Shown here: positions 1 through 5,433 of the stretch, in pieces
Layout: the number at the start of each line of letters is the position of its first letter
Numbering within the stretch: position 1 is the stretch's first letter
Origin: Candidatus Omnitrophota bacterium
GTDB taxonomy: Bacteria; Omnitrophota; Gorgyraeia; 2-01-FULL-45-10
Length of the DNA: 7,750 bases
Assembly: GCA_003140915.1 (NCBI GenBank)
Contig: PLLI01000046.1
Coordinates: 1 to 7,750, forward strand
Reading direction: 5' to 3'
Program-made: the position numbers and the translations under genes
Notes under the pieces: model-generated
What the model was told of the DNA's origin: nothing
What the model saw: only the letters and a program-made list of their open reading frames with translations
Databases searched by the model: none

Positions 1-230
1 AAGCCAGGGAACTTCTTTACCTGAAGTCGCTCTCCCCGGACCGGTTCACGGTCATCGACGTGACCCCCGTCAATAACTCAAGCTTCAGGCACGGATACTA
101 CCTAGAATGCCCGGAATTTTACGATGATTTTTACATGCGGATACTTGACGCGAAGCCGAATGTAAACAGGTGGCTCTATCTTTTGAGGTCGAGGGACGGC
201 ATGGATTACTGGGTAATGCAGCGCTCGTAA
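1..230 (+). CDS. C-terminal 75 residues of an unrecognised protein (5' end outside window)
   Basis: An open frame enters from the left edge (first full codon at position 3) and ends at TAA 228-230. It encodes about 75 residues rich in aromatic and charged amino acids (for example HGYYLECPEFYDDFYMRIL and the end SRDGMDYWVMQRS). No membrane segment or named motif is visible in this part. The frame reads without a stop on the same strand as the next gene, whose ATG begins only 4 bases after this stop, so the two are probably co-transcribed. I do not recognise the family from this fragment and assign no function. That it is a real gene end is supported by coding-like sequence and the tight spacing. 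Confidence 0.6.
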   Translation, partial: ARELLYLKSLSPDRFTVIDVTPVNNSSFRHGYYLECPEFYDDFYMRILDAKPNVNRWLYLLRSRDGMDYWVMQRS

Positions 231-234
231 AAAT

Positions 235-882
235 ATGAAAAAAAATATAGCCGCATTTTTATTGCTCGCATTTGTGTTGGCTTCCAGTCCCGAGGCTTGG
301 GCGATTTCCTGGGAACACGATCTGGCGGCCGCGCTTGGAAAGGCAAAGACCGAAGGCAAACCCGTAATGGCCGATTTCTACACCGATTGGTGCGGTTGGT
401 GCAAAAAACTCGATAAAGATGTTTATGAGGACGCAGCCGTGAACCGGCTGGCTGAAAAATTCATCTGCGTTAAAGTGAATTGCGAGGTTGATAAAGACGC
501 ATTCTCGAAATATGGATTACAAGGGTATCCCACGATCATTTTCTTTGATCCGGCGGGCAATATTGAGGATAAGATCGTAGGTTATAGAAATGCGGTGGTC
601 TTTGCCGACGCCATGACTAAGGTCCTCGATAAGATACCAAAGCTAAACGCAAACCAGCAGCAGCCGGCCGAGGAGCCTGCCGTCAAGGAGCCTGTCGTTA
701 AAATAAAAAGGGCCGCTGGTGAGTTTAACCTGTCGGGCATTATGGGTTCTAAGGCGATCATCAATAATAAGGCCGTAGCCGTAGGAGACGAGGTAGATAG
801 CGCAAAGGTTATTGAGATCACAAAAACCGGCGTAAGGCTGCTGTATAAAGATAAAGAACTTACAGTAAGCATACAAAATTAA
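235..882 (+). CDS. Secreted thioredoxin-fold protein with C-terminal type II secretion B-like domain
   Basis: This 215-residue protein has a signal peptide (residues 1-23: KK, a hydrophobic core, then AWA before the predicted cut), so it acts outside the cytoplasm. Residues about 25-133 are a thioredoxin fold of the DsbD-C-terminal/thioredoxin_7 type. The redox pair is C53-G-W-C56, preceded by DFYTDW, and the cis-proline is P99 in GYPT. A low-complexity linker rich in Pro, Glu and Val (about 139-157) leads to a small beta domain at 164-213 with the pattern LSGI...AIINNKAVAVGDEV...V.L.Y..KELTVSI. That pattern resembles the C-terminal domain of type II secretion protein B (GspB), and this part of the call is less certain. 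The likely role is thiol-disulfide exchange in the envelope, with the tail domain possibly docking it to a partner. There is no clear Shine-Dalgarno before the ATG, and the upstream gene ends 4 bases away, so re-initiation is likely. Confidence 0.85.
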   Translation: MKKNIAAFLLLAFVLASSPEAWAISWEHDLAAALGKAKTEGKPVMADFYTDWCGWCKKLDKDVYEDAAVNRLAEKFICVKVNCEVDKDAFSKYGLQGYPTIIFFDPAGNIEDKIVGYRNAVVFADAMTKVLDKIPKLNANQQQPAEEPAVKEPVVKIKRAAGEFNLSGIMGSKAIINNKAVAVGDEVDSAKVIEITKTGVRLLYKDKELTVSIQN

Positions 883-883
883 A

Positions 884-903
884 CCGCCCCCCCCTCCCCT
901 CCC
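884..903 (+). other. C-rich, G-poor tract after the thioredoxin gene (possible Rho-loading site; G-quadruplex motif on the minus strand)
   Basis: Directly after the stop codon lies a 20-base stretch with 17 C, 2 T and a single G, and the following 25 bases are also poor in G. In RNA such unstructured C-over-G sequence is what Rho prefers, and no hairpin with a T tail follows this gene. The minus strand reads as G runs separated by single A residues, which fits the four-run G-quadruplex pattern. Both functions are inference from composition. Confidence 0.3.
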
Positions 904-978
904 TTCACTGCACCATTACTACAGTATAAAAAAATCGACAAAAGATAGAAAAAAGTTTGTTTTGCCGCACACCCTGTC

Positions 979-996
979 TTGTCATAGTTTGTCATA
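979..996 (+). repeat. Direct repeat TTGTCATA x2, 10 bases apart (candidate activator site)
   Basis: TTGTCATA occurs at 979-986 and again at 989-996, so the copies are offset by 10 bases, about one helical turn. An inverted GACAAA (rc TTTGTC) lies further upstream at 937-942. The pair sits roughly 85-100 bases before the start predicted from the sigma-54 element, a normal distance for an enhancer-binding protein. No match to a known operator is claimed. Confidence 0.3.
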
Positions 997-1052
997 TACA
1001 ATTTTATCTTATTTGTTTTCAATAAGTTATGGCTCAAAAAATAAATTAACAA

Positions 1053-1069
1053 TTGGCATGGATTATGCT
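1053..1069 (+). promoter_or_regulatory. Sigma-54 (RpoN) -24/-12 promoter of the PEP-CTERM gene
   Basis: The element TTGGCATGGATTATGCT has GG at 1055-1056 and GC at 1067-1068 separated by exactly 10 bases. It agrees with the consensus YTGGCACGRNNNTTGCW at all but two positions (T for C after TGGCA, A for the first T of TTGC). The start is predicted near 1080, giving a leader of about 34 bases. PEP-CTERM genes are known to be often preceded by sigma-54 sites and controlled by PrsK/PrsR. A competing sigma-70 reading exists: TTAACA (1046-1051), 18 bases, TATTAT (1070-1075). Confidence 0.65.
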
Positions 1070-1113
1070 TATTATAATGTTAAGTGGTTTATTTTTAAAG
1101 AAAAACGAGCCTT

Positions 1114-1782
1114 ATGGAAAAATTTTTAAGAAATTGTTTTTTAGCTTTATGCTTCTTCGCGTTCCAGGCATTTCTTATCGCTCCGGCATTTGCGTCGAGT
1201 ATTGATATTGTTAATTATTCTTTTGAAGATCCGGATCTTGGGGGATCGGGATATACACACGGTGTCATGCCCGGTTGGACGTGCTTTAATGATGGTTATT
1301 GCGGCGTCATAAGAGGATATGGCACGGCGGCAGAAGGCAATAATGCTGCGTGGGTACAGTGGGATAACTATTTATCGCAGATATTGACCACCACATTGCA
1401 GCCAAATAGTCTATATACGCTTTCTGTTGCTGTAGGTAACCGGATAGACTGGAATGACCTAAATCCCGAGATCCAATTGTTGGCAGGCGGGAATGTATTG
1501 AGCGATAGGACTCTTACGAGTGCAGAAATCCCGGCGCCGGGTCACTATTCATTTATAACTCTCACTTATCAAACAGGGCAAAATGTTGCGTCTGACCAGG
1601 ATCTCGAGATAAAACTGATAAACACATCTCCTAATGATGGTAGTAGCCAGTCGCATTTTGATGACGTAACTCTTGACGTCTCTTCGGCTGACTCCACTGT
1701 CCCCGAACCGGCCACGATGGTTCTTTTTGGCATCGGCGGCGCGGCAATGGCATTCATGAGAAGAAAGAAAAAGACCGCATAA
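1114..1782 (+). CDS. PEP-CTERM sorting-domain protein with a galactose-binding-like (jelly-roll) body
   Basis: The protein has 222 residues. Residues 1-27 are a signal peptide ending APAFA before SSID. Residues about 29-190 look like a beta-sandwich of the carbohydrate-binding/DUF642-like sort common in PEP-CTERM proteins: NYSFEDPDLG, MPGWT, AAWVQWDNYLSQIL, LYTLSVAVG and the closing HFDDVTLDV. The exact family is not certain. The C-terminus is a complete PEP-CTERM signal: VPEPAT with PEP at 197-199, a hydrophobic helix at about 200-215, then RRKKKTA. Proteins of this kind are exported, then processed and anchored or released by an exosortase, often alongside exopolysaccharide. The mature part has only two cysteines, C57 and C63, which could form a disulfide. 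A weak GAG at 1107-1109 precedes the ATG. The gene stands alone between its own promoter and a strong terminator, so it is probably monocistronic. Confidence 0.93.
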   Translation: MEKFLRNCFLALCFFAFQAFLIAPAFASSIDIVNYSFEDPDLGGSGYTHGVMPGWTCFNDGYCGVIRGYGTAAEGNNAAWVQWDNYLSQILTTTLQPNSLYTLSVAVGNRIDWNDLNPEIQLLAGGNVLSDRTLTSAEIPAPGHYSFITLTYQTGQNVASDQDLEIKLINTSPNDGSSQSHFDDVTLDVSSADSTVPEPATMVLFGIGGAAMAFMRRKKKTA

Positions 1783-1806
1783 AAGCGGCTGTTACTCGTA
1801 AACCCA

Positions 1807-1836
1807 GGGCTGAACGGTTAAAGTTCAGCCCTTTTT
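1807..1836 (+). terminator. Rho-independent terminator of the PEP-CTERM gene
   Basis: A perfect 9-bp stem, GGGCTGAAC (1807-1815) with GTTCAGCCC (1823-1831), encloses a 7-base loop and is followed by TTTTT (1832-1836). It starts 24 bases after the PEP-CTERM stop. In the other direction the same hairpin is followed by TGGGTTTAC, so it may slow but is unlikely to fully stop transcripts of the convergent synthetase gene. Confidence 0.93.
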
Positions 1837-1865
1837 GTGCCTATTGACAGAAGGCTTGATCGGAT

Positions 1866-3584
1866 CTAATGTGAGCGCAGCGCCATCCTGGATAAAACAT
1901 CTCTTCTTATCTTTTGCGTAACCGTTTTGGGAAGCGCCTCGTAAGATATGTCGAAACTCATTATTCTTTTATGAGAGGCCAAATTTTTACTTAATCGCGC
2001 GATCTCGGACGATATCTTAGCTGTTATCTCCTCCTTCGCGACGATCCGCTCCTGTTCGAATAGTTCGAGATTGGGCACTATGACGGCGTAGACCTCTTCG
2101 TGCCCCTTGCGCAGGGCGCGTTCCGCGATCTTTGGGAGTACGCATATCTCTTTTATGTAAGGGCTCTTCCCTATCACGTCCTCAACCTCTTCGGGAAATA
2201 CTTTTTTGCCCCCGCCCAGTATTATCATATTCTTTTTTCTGCCGGATATGTACAAAAACCCGTCTTTATCGAAATAGCCCAGATCACCGGTATGTAACCA
2301 GCCGTCCTGCATTATCTCCGCCGTCTTTCCCGGGTTCCTGAAGTACCCTTTCATCACGTGTGGACCACGCGTCACGATCTCCCCTTCGGCGTCCGTCTCT
2401 TTCTCTTTGAGGATTCTCACCTCGACGCCGGGCATCGGCTTGCCGACGGAACCAAATCTCGTTGCCTCGAAAGTATCGACCGATATTACCGGAGCCGTTT
2501 CGGTGAGGCCGTATCCCTGCAGTATCCTAAAACCCAAAGCATTCATCTCAATTTCAATATCGAGGGCAAGCGGCGCTCCTCCGCTTATAAAAGTATGCAG
2601 CCGTCCGCCGAATTCCCTGTGTACGGTCCGGAACAGGAGCCTGCCGGCTCTTATATTGAATTTGAGTAAAAATTTCGAGAAGGCGAACAATATGCTGAAA
2701 AGCGTCCTACGGAGAGGCCCGGCCTTAGCGATCCTTTTCATTATGCCGGAATGGATCATCTTCAATACGAGCGGCACGCAGATGATCGCCGTCGTCCCTG
2801 TCTCCTTCATTAGCGGCAATAACGCACTCGCCTTCAAGGTCTCGCAATACGTGACACACGAACCGGCATATAGCGGCGCTATCAGGCCGCCGGTTATCTC
2901 GAGCATGTGATTGAGCGGCAGGACCGAGAGGAGCTTCTCCTTCGGTGTACAGCGGATTATCTCGCTGAACCGGAGCACCTGGAACAAGAGATTTTTATAG
3001 CTTATCTCAACGCCTTTGGCGACCCCGGTCGTGCCGGAGGTGTAGACGATGATCGCTGTATCCTCCGGATATACGGGCCGATCGCGCTCTTTTCCCCTGT
3101 GCGGTCTCAATTTATTCAGCTGTATTATATCCGTGCGCGGGCTCTTATCGAGAAGTATTATATTTTCAAGATGTGGGAGAACGATCCGTAAACGGTCTAT
3201 TGCCGGGAGGTATTTGGCGCTGACGAATATGCATTTTGCCTGGCTGTCGTTCAGGATAAACTGGATCTCGCTATCGGTCAGCTTCACATCTATCGGCAGG
3301 ATGACGCCGCCGCAGGATATGATGCCGAAATAGCCGGCTGCCCACTCCGGCCTGTTCTCGGAAAATATGGCAACCCTGTCGCCTTTTTTTATCCCCAGAT
3401 TTATCAGGACCGAAGAGATGCTGACGACCCGACGGCCCAGCTTGACGTAGGATATCTCTCTAAAAGAGCCTTCCTCGCTCTTTATCCTGAGGGCCGTTTT
3501 ATTGCCATATTTTTTATTTATCGCTTCAAGGATATCCTTGATCGTCGTGTTGTTAAGGACCGTCTTCACCATCGAGTCGATCAT
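1866..3584 (-). CDS. Long-chain acyl-CoA synthetase (AMP-forming fatty acid ligase)
   Basis: This 572-residue protein activates a fatty acid with ATP to acyl-AMP and then to acyl-CoA (ANL superfamily). All core motifs are present. The phosphate loop YTSGTTGVAKG is at 181-191 and the FadD-type LPLNHMLE at 222-229. GYGLTET is at 357-363 and HTGDLG, with the ATP-ribose-binding Asp434, at 431-436. The hinge and A8 region SGRKKNMIILGGGKKVFPEE is at 447-466, and the catalytic lysine is K558 in PKTVTQKIRR. There is no signal peptide. Length and motif order fit long-chain FadD-like ligases, but the chain length of the substrate cannot be read from the sequence. The first ATG (3584) is chosen because AGAGG lies 10 bases before it, and an internal ATG at codon 5 has no such site. 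The hydrolase gene ends one base upstream, implying co-transcription and coupled translation. An acyl-ACP or other aryl/alkyl acid ligase role is possible but less likely. Confidence 0.9.
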   Translation of the reverse strand: MIDSMVKTVLNNTTIKDILEAINKKYGNKTALRIKSEEGSFREISYVKLGRRVVSISSVLINLGIKKGDRVAIFSENRPEWAAGYFGIISCGGVILPIDVKLTDSEIQFILNDSQAKCIFVSAKYLPAIDRLRIVLPHLENIILLDKSPRTDIIQLNKLRPHRGKERDRPVYPEDTAIIVYTSGTTGVAKGVEISYKNLLFQVLRFSEIIRCTPKEKLLSVLPLNHMLEITGGLIAPLYAGSCVTYCETLKASALLPLMKETGTTAIICVPLVLKMIHSGIMKRIAKAGPLRRTLFSILFAFSKFLLKFNIRAGRLLFRTVHREFGGRLHTFISGGAPLALDIEIEMNALGFRILQGYGLTETAPVISVDTFEATRFGSVGKPMPGVEVRILKEKETDAEGEIVTRGPHVMKGYFRNPGKTAEIMQDGWLHTGDLGYFDKDGFLYISGRKKNMIILGGGKKVFPEEVEDVIGKSPYIKEICVLPKIAERALRKGHEEVYAVIVPNLELFEQERIVAKEEITAKISSEIARLSKNLASHKRIMSFDISYEALPKTVTQKIRRDVLSRMALRSH

Positions 3585-3585
3585 T

Positions 3586-4398
3586 TTACTTTAGCCTCTT
3601 TTCGAGCCATTTTAATAGGTCCCGAAAGACATTCTCCCGCCCAAGTTCCATGTTAAGGGAGTGCCGCATCTCCGGATATTCGATTATCTCTTTATGTTCG
3701 AATTTTATTCCCCTGAAGATATCCTTACTGACGTCGGAATTTACGAATGTATCGTTACCGGGGAGCAAAAAGAGCGTATCCGTCCTGACCTTGTGCTTGA
3801 AGAGCTTGCTCGACAACTGTGCCAGGAGGATACTGTGTAAAAGCCTGGGGGTCGCGAACCTATGCTCCAGCTTGTCATCCTCTATGATCTTTTTGCACTC
3901 CGGATCGCGTGTGCACATCTCCGCGGTAAATGGCATGACAAATTGTTTTTTTGAATTATAGAACCGCGCCGAGACCATCTTCAGGTACTCTAAAAGAGAG
4001 AATTTTAACCTGCTGGCAAAACCCGGGGACATACAGACCATCCCACTGAATAGCCGGGGTTTTTTGATCGTAAGAAGAAATGCTATGAGGCCGCCCATGC
4101 TTTCGCCGGCAATAAATACGGGAAGCCTTCTATGTTCTCTCTTCACGATGCTGTAAAGGCGGCGGACGTCTTTGATATAAGTGTTCAAGGAATCTATGTG
4201 GCCCCTCACGCCCTCTGTATTGCCGAAGCCTTTAAGTTCTATAGCGTATGAGGATATGCCGTGGCCGGCAAGAAAATTCGCCATGAAGTCCCAATTATTG
4301 CTATGGCCGCCGAGCCCGTGGATCAGGATAATTGCGGCCCGGGGAGAGGAACAGCCCCAGTTCCTGTAAAGGATGTTTCTCTTCTCGCATCTTTTCAT
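3586..4398 (-). CDS. Alpha/beta hydrolase of the monoacylglycerol lipase / lysophospholipase family
   Basis: This 270-residue protein lacks a signal peptide and is likely cytoplasmic. The oxyanion region HGLGGH is at 27-32. The nucleophile elbow GESMGG is at 98-103 with Ser100. The probable acid is Asp216 in LLPGNDTFV and the catalytic His is His246 in MRHSLNMELG. The pattern IELKGFGNTEG...H and the spacing of the triad fit the serine aminopeptidase S33/Hydrolase_4 group, which includes monoglyceride lipases and lysophospholipases. The exact ester is unknown. It is the first gene of a two-gene unit with the acyl-CoA synthetase, suggesting that it frees fatty acids which the synthetase then activates. 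No Shine-Dalgarno precedes the ATG. Instead, a perfect extended -10 element ends 7 bases upstream of it, predicting a leaderless message. The next in-frame methionine is residue 39, which would remove HGLGG, so this start is favoured. Confidence 0.88.
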   Translation of the reverse strand: MKRCEKRNILYRNWGCSSPRAAIILIHGLGGHSNNWDFMANFLAGHGISSYAIELKGFGNTEGVRGHIDSLNTYIKDVRRLYSIVKREHRRLPVFIAGESMGGLIAFLLTIKKPRLFSGMVCMSPGFASRLKFSLLEYLKMVSARFYNSKKQFVMPFTAEMCTRDPECKKIIEDDKLEHRFATPRLLHSILLAQLSSKLFKHKVRTDTLFLLPGNDTFVNSDVSKDIFRGIKFEHKEIIEYPEMRHSLNMELGRENVFRDLLKWLEKRLK

Positions 4399-4405
4399 AT
4401 TTATT

Positions 4406-4414
4406 ATTATATCA
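4406..4414 (-). promoter_or_regulatory. Extended -10 promoter of the hydrolase-synthetase operon
   Basis: On the minus strand the sequence TGATATAAT (4414 down to 4406) is a full extended -10: TG, one base, then the perfect hexamer TATAAT. With standard geometry the start falls at about 4399, one base before the ATG at 4398. No good -35 hexamer is seen at 16-18 bases (TACCAA at 17), which is usual for extended -10 promoters. Confidence 0.6.
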
Positions 4415-4448
4415 CGCCCGGCATTGTTTTGGTATGGGCCCTGCTCAC

Positions 4449-4476
4449 TTGCAGAAAATACGTCAAATGGTATACT
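4449..4476 (+). promoter_or_regulatory. Extended -10 promoter of the small membrane protein gene
   Basis: TG at 4468-4469 is followed by one base and TATACT (4471-4476). A partial -35, TTGCAG (4449-4454), lies 16 bases upstream. The start is predicted near 4483, only about 6 bases before the ATG at 4489. It diverges from the hydrolase promoter, with about 84 bases between the two predicted starts. Confidence 0.5.
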
Positions 4477-4488
4477 ATATATAAATCG

Positions 4489-4725
4489 ATGCTAAAGAAT
4501 AGACCCGTAAGGATATTGCTTGCTCTCCTTCTCATTTACGTTGCATGGTCGGCGTATGTCAACATCGCGGATCTGCACAGGTGCGTCGATAACGACGCGC
4601 TGATCCCGTGCCTCTTCTATTTGCCGCCGCTGGGATTTTTGGCTTTAGGCTTGATAGCCGCAAAAATAATAGAATCAACCGCTGTGCTTGGCTTGATAAA
4701 GAAGTTTTTCCGGAAGAAAAAATAA
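4489..4725 (+). CDS. Small two-helix membrane protein of unknown function (78 residues)
   Basis: The frame from ATG 4489 encodes 78 residues with two clear hydrophobic helices, about 7-26 (VRILLALLLIYVAW) and about 40-68 (PCLFYLPPLGFLALGLIAAK). They are joined by a short polar loop containing C32 and DND, and the tail KKFFRKKK is strongly basic. By the positive-inside rule both ends lie in the cytoplasm and the loop outside. A reading frame open further upstream, to 4261, would run into the hydrolase gene on the other strand and add a non-hydrophobic tail antisense to it. The ATG just after an extended -10 promoter is therefore preferred. There is no Shine-Dalgarno. I do not recognise a family. 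The stop is 4 bases before the 3' end of the convergent tRNA gene. It is a probable rather than proven gene. Confidence 0.6.
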   Translation: MLKNRPVRILLALLLIYVAWSAYVNIADLHRCVDNDALIPCLFYLPPLGFLALGLIAAKIIESTAVLGLIKKFFRKKK

Positions 4726-4729
4726 AGAA

Positions 4730-4806
4730 TGGTGGGCAAGACAGGATTTGAACCTGTGACCTTTCGGATGTAAGCCGAATGCTCTAACCAACTGAGCTAC
4801 TTGCCC
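4730..4806 (-). tRNA. tRNA-Val, anticodon UAC
   Basis: The minus strand folds into a complete 77-base cloverleaf. The acceptor GGGCAAG pairs with CTTGCCC, the D stem is GCTC/GAGC, and the anticodon stem TTCGG/CCGAA holds the loop CTTACAT (anticodon TAC at 4772-4770). The variable loop is AGGTC, and the T arm is ACAGG-TTCAAAT-CCTGT. The discriminator is A and the CCA end is encoded. It reads GUA valine codons, and other GUN codons if the wobble U is modified. It lies 57 bases after pyrE on the same strand and has its own promoter candidate. Just beyond the CCA the minus strand is T-rich (13 of 16 bases, 4729-4714), which may help termination. Confidence 0.98.
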
Positions 4807-4818
4807 GAAGAGGAAAAT

Positions 4819-4848
4819 ATGATACCATAGCGCCTTTATCCGGCGCAA
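4819..4848 (-). promoter_or_regulatory. Probable promoter of tRNA-Val
   Basis: On the minus strand TGG precedes the hexamer TATCAT (4824-4819), giving an extended -10. TTGCGC (4848-4843), which keeps the TTG of the -35 consensus, lies 18 bases upstream. The predicted start is near 4812, about 6 bases before the mature tRNA 5' end, a typical short tRNA leader. Read-through from the pyr operon is also possible. Confidence 0.45.
4830..4846. other. Short hairpin between pyrE and tRNA-Val
   Basis: GCGCC (4830-4834) pairs with GGCGC (4842-4846) around a 7-base loop. On the minus strand it is followed by TATGG, not a T run, so it is not a convincing terminator for the pyr operon. On the plus strand AATATTTTA follows, which could weakly end transcripts from the small membrane protein gene. 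It overlaps the spacer of the tRNA promoter. Confidence 0.35.
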
Positions 4849-4863
4849 TATTTTATAAATGTC

Positions 4864-5433
4864 CTATGCTCTTGACCCGGGTTTTGTTATCGGGATATTC
4901 GCCTTACAAAGAGGGCATTCCCCTTCCTTATAGGTTTCGATCTTTATCTTAGCGAGCGAAATGAACGGCACGCCGAAATTTATCTCCGCGGAACTCCTGT
5001 CGATGACGCTGACTACACCCACAACAACGCCTCCGGAACTTTTAACGATATCGATAACTTCTTTAGTTGACCCGCCCGTAGTTATGACGTCCTCTACTAC
5101 GAGCGCTTTCTCGCCCGGGCTTATTGCAAAACCGCGGCGCAGGACCATCACGCCGTCCTGCCGTTCGGTGAATAAACCTCTGACCTTTAAGGCCCTGGCA
5201 ACTTCATAGGCAAGCGTCACCCCGCCGAGCGCCGGCCCTATCACGAGATCTATCTTCTCCTTCGGGAATTTTTTTGCAATCGCCTTTGCGCATTTTTCGG
5301 CAATGTCTGGATACTGCAGTATCAATGCGCATTGCAGATAATTCTGGCTGTGAAGCCCGCTGGAGAGCTTAAAATGTCCCGACAGGAGCGCGTGTCTTTC
5401 ATGGAATATTTCCAAGATCTCTTTTTCGTTCAT
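4864..5433 (-). CDS. pyrE: Orotate phosphoribosyltransferase
   Basis: The 189-residue enzyme joins orotate and PRPP to make orotidine 5'-phosphate, the fifth step of pyrimidine synthesis, in the cytoplasm. The PRPP-binding loop VVEDVITTGGSTKE is at 112-125. GPALGGV (67-72) and FTERQDG (88-94), which carry the substrate and catalytic loop, precede it. The C-terminal GECPLCKANIP with two cysteines, ending KPGSR, is typical of one bacterial OPRT subgroup. The frame stays open 49 codons upstream, but the extra residues are antisense-like, hydrophilic and inside pyrF. The start MNEKEIL is chosen because its ATG overlaps the pyrF stop as ATGA and GGA/GGAG sequences precede it. It is the last gene of the pyr cluster and ends with TAG. 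Confidence 0.96.
   Translation of the reverse strand: MNEKEILEIFHERHALLSGHFKLSSGLHSQNYLQCALILQYPDIAEKCAKAIAKKFPKEKIDLVIGPALGGVTLAYEVARALKVRGLFTERQDGVMVLRRGFAISPGEKALVVEDVITTGGSTKEVIDIVKSSGGVVVGVVSVIDRSSAEINFGVPFISLAKIKIETYKEGECPLCKANIPITKPGSRA

Noticed and set aside
1816..1865. A bidirectional terminator serving the acyl-CoA synthetase
   Set aside because: Read on the minus strand the hairpin is followed by TGGGTTTACG rather than a T run, so only the plus-strand function is well supported.
2407..2910. A 167-codon plus-strand open frame inside the acyl-CoA synthetase region
   Set aside because: It is antisense to a gene with every ANL-superfamily motif intact, has no protein-like pattern of its own and no promoter or ribosome site. 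It is a by-product of codon use on the other strand.
1866..4398. OleB/OleC-type long-chain olefin biosynthesis pair (hydrolase plus AMP ligase)
   Set aside because: OleB uses an Asp nucleophile and groups with haloalkane dehalogenases. Here the nucleophile is Ser100 in GESMG, and there is no OleA or OleD nearby.
4705..4722. Near-palindrome TTTTTCCGGAAGAAAAAA as a terminator after the tRNA or the small gene
   Set aside because: It encodes the FFRKKK tail, the GC core is only CCGG, and no loop is possible without breaking it. Composition explains it.
4730..4806. tRNA-Val as an integration (attachment) site for a genomic island
   Set aside because: No partial duplicate of the tRNA 3' end, integrase or phage-like gene is present in the window. 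Both flanks are ordinary genes.
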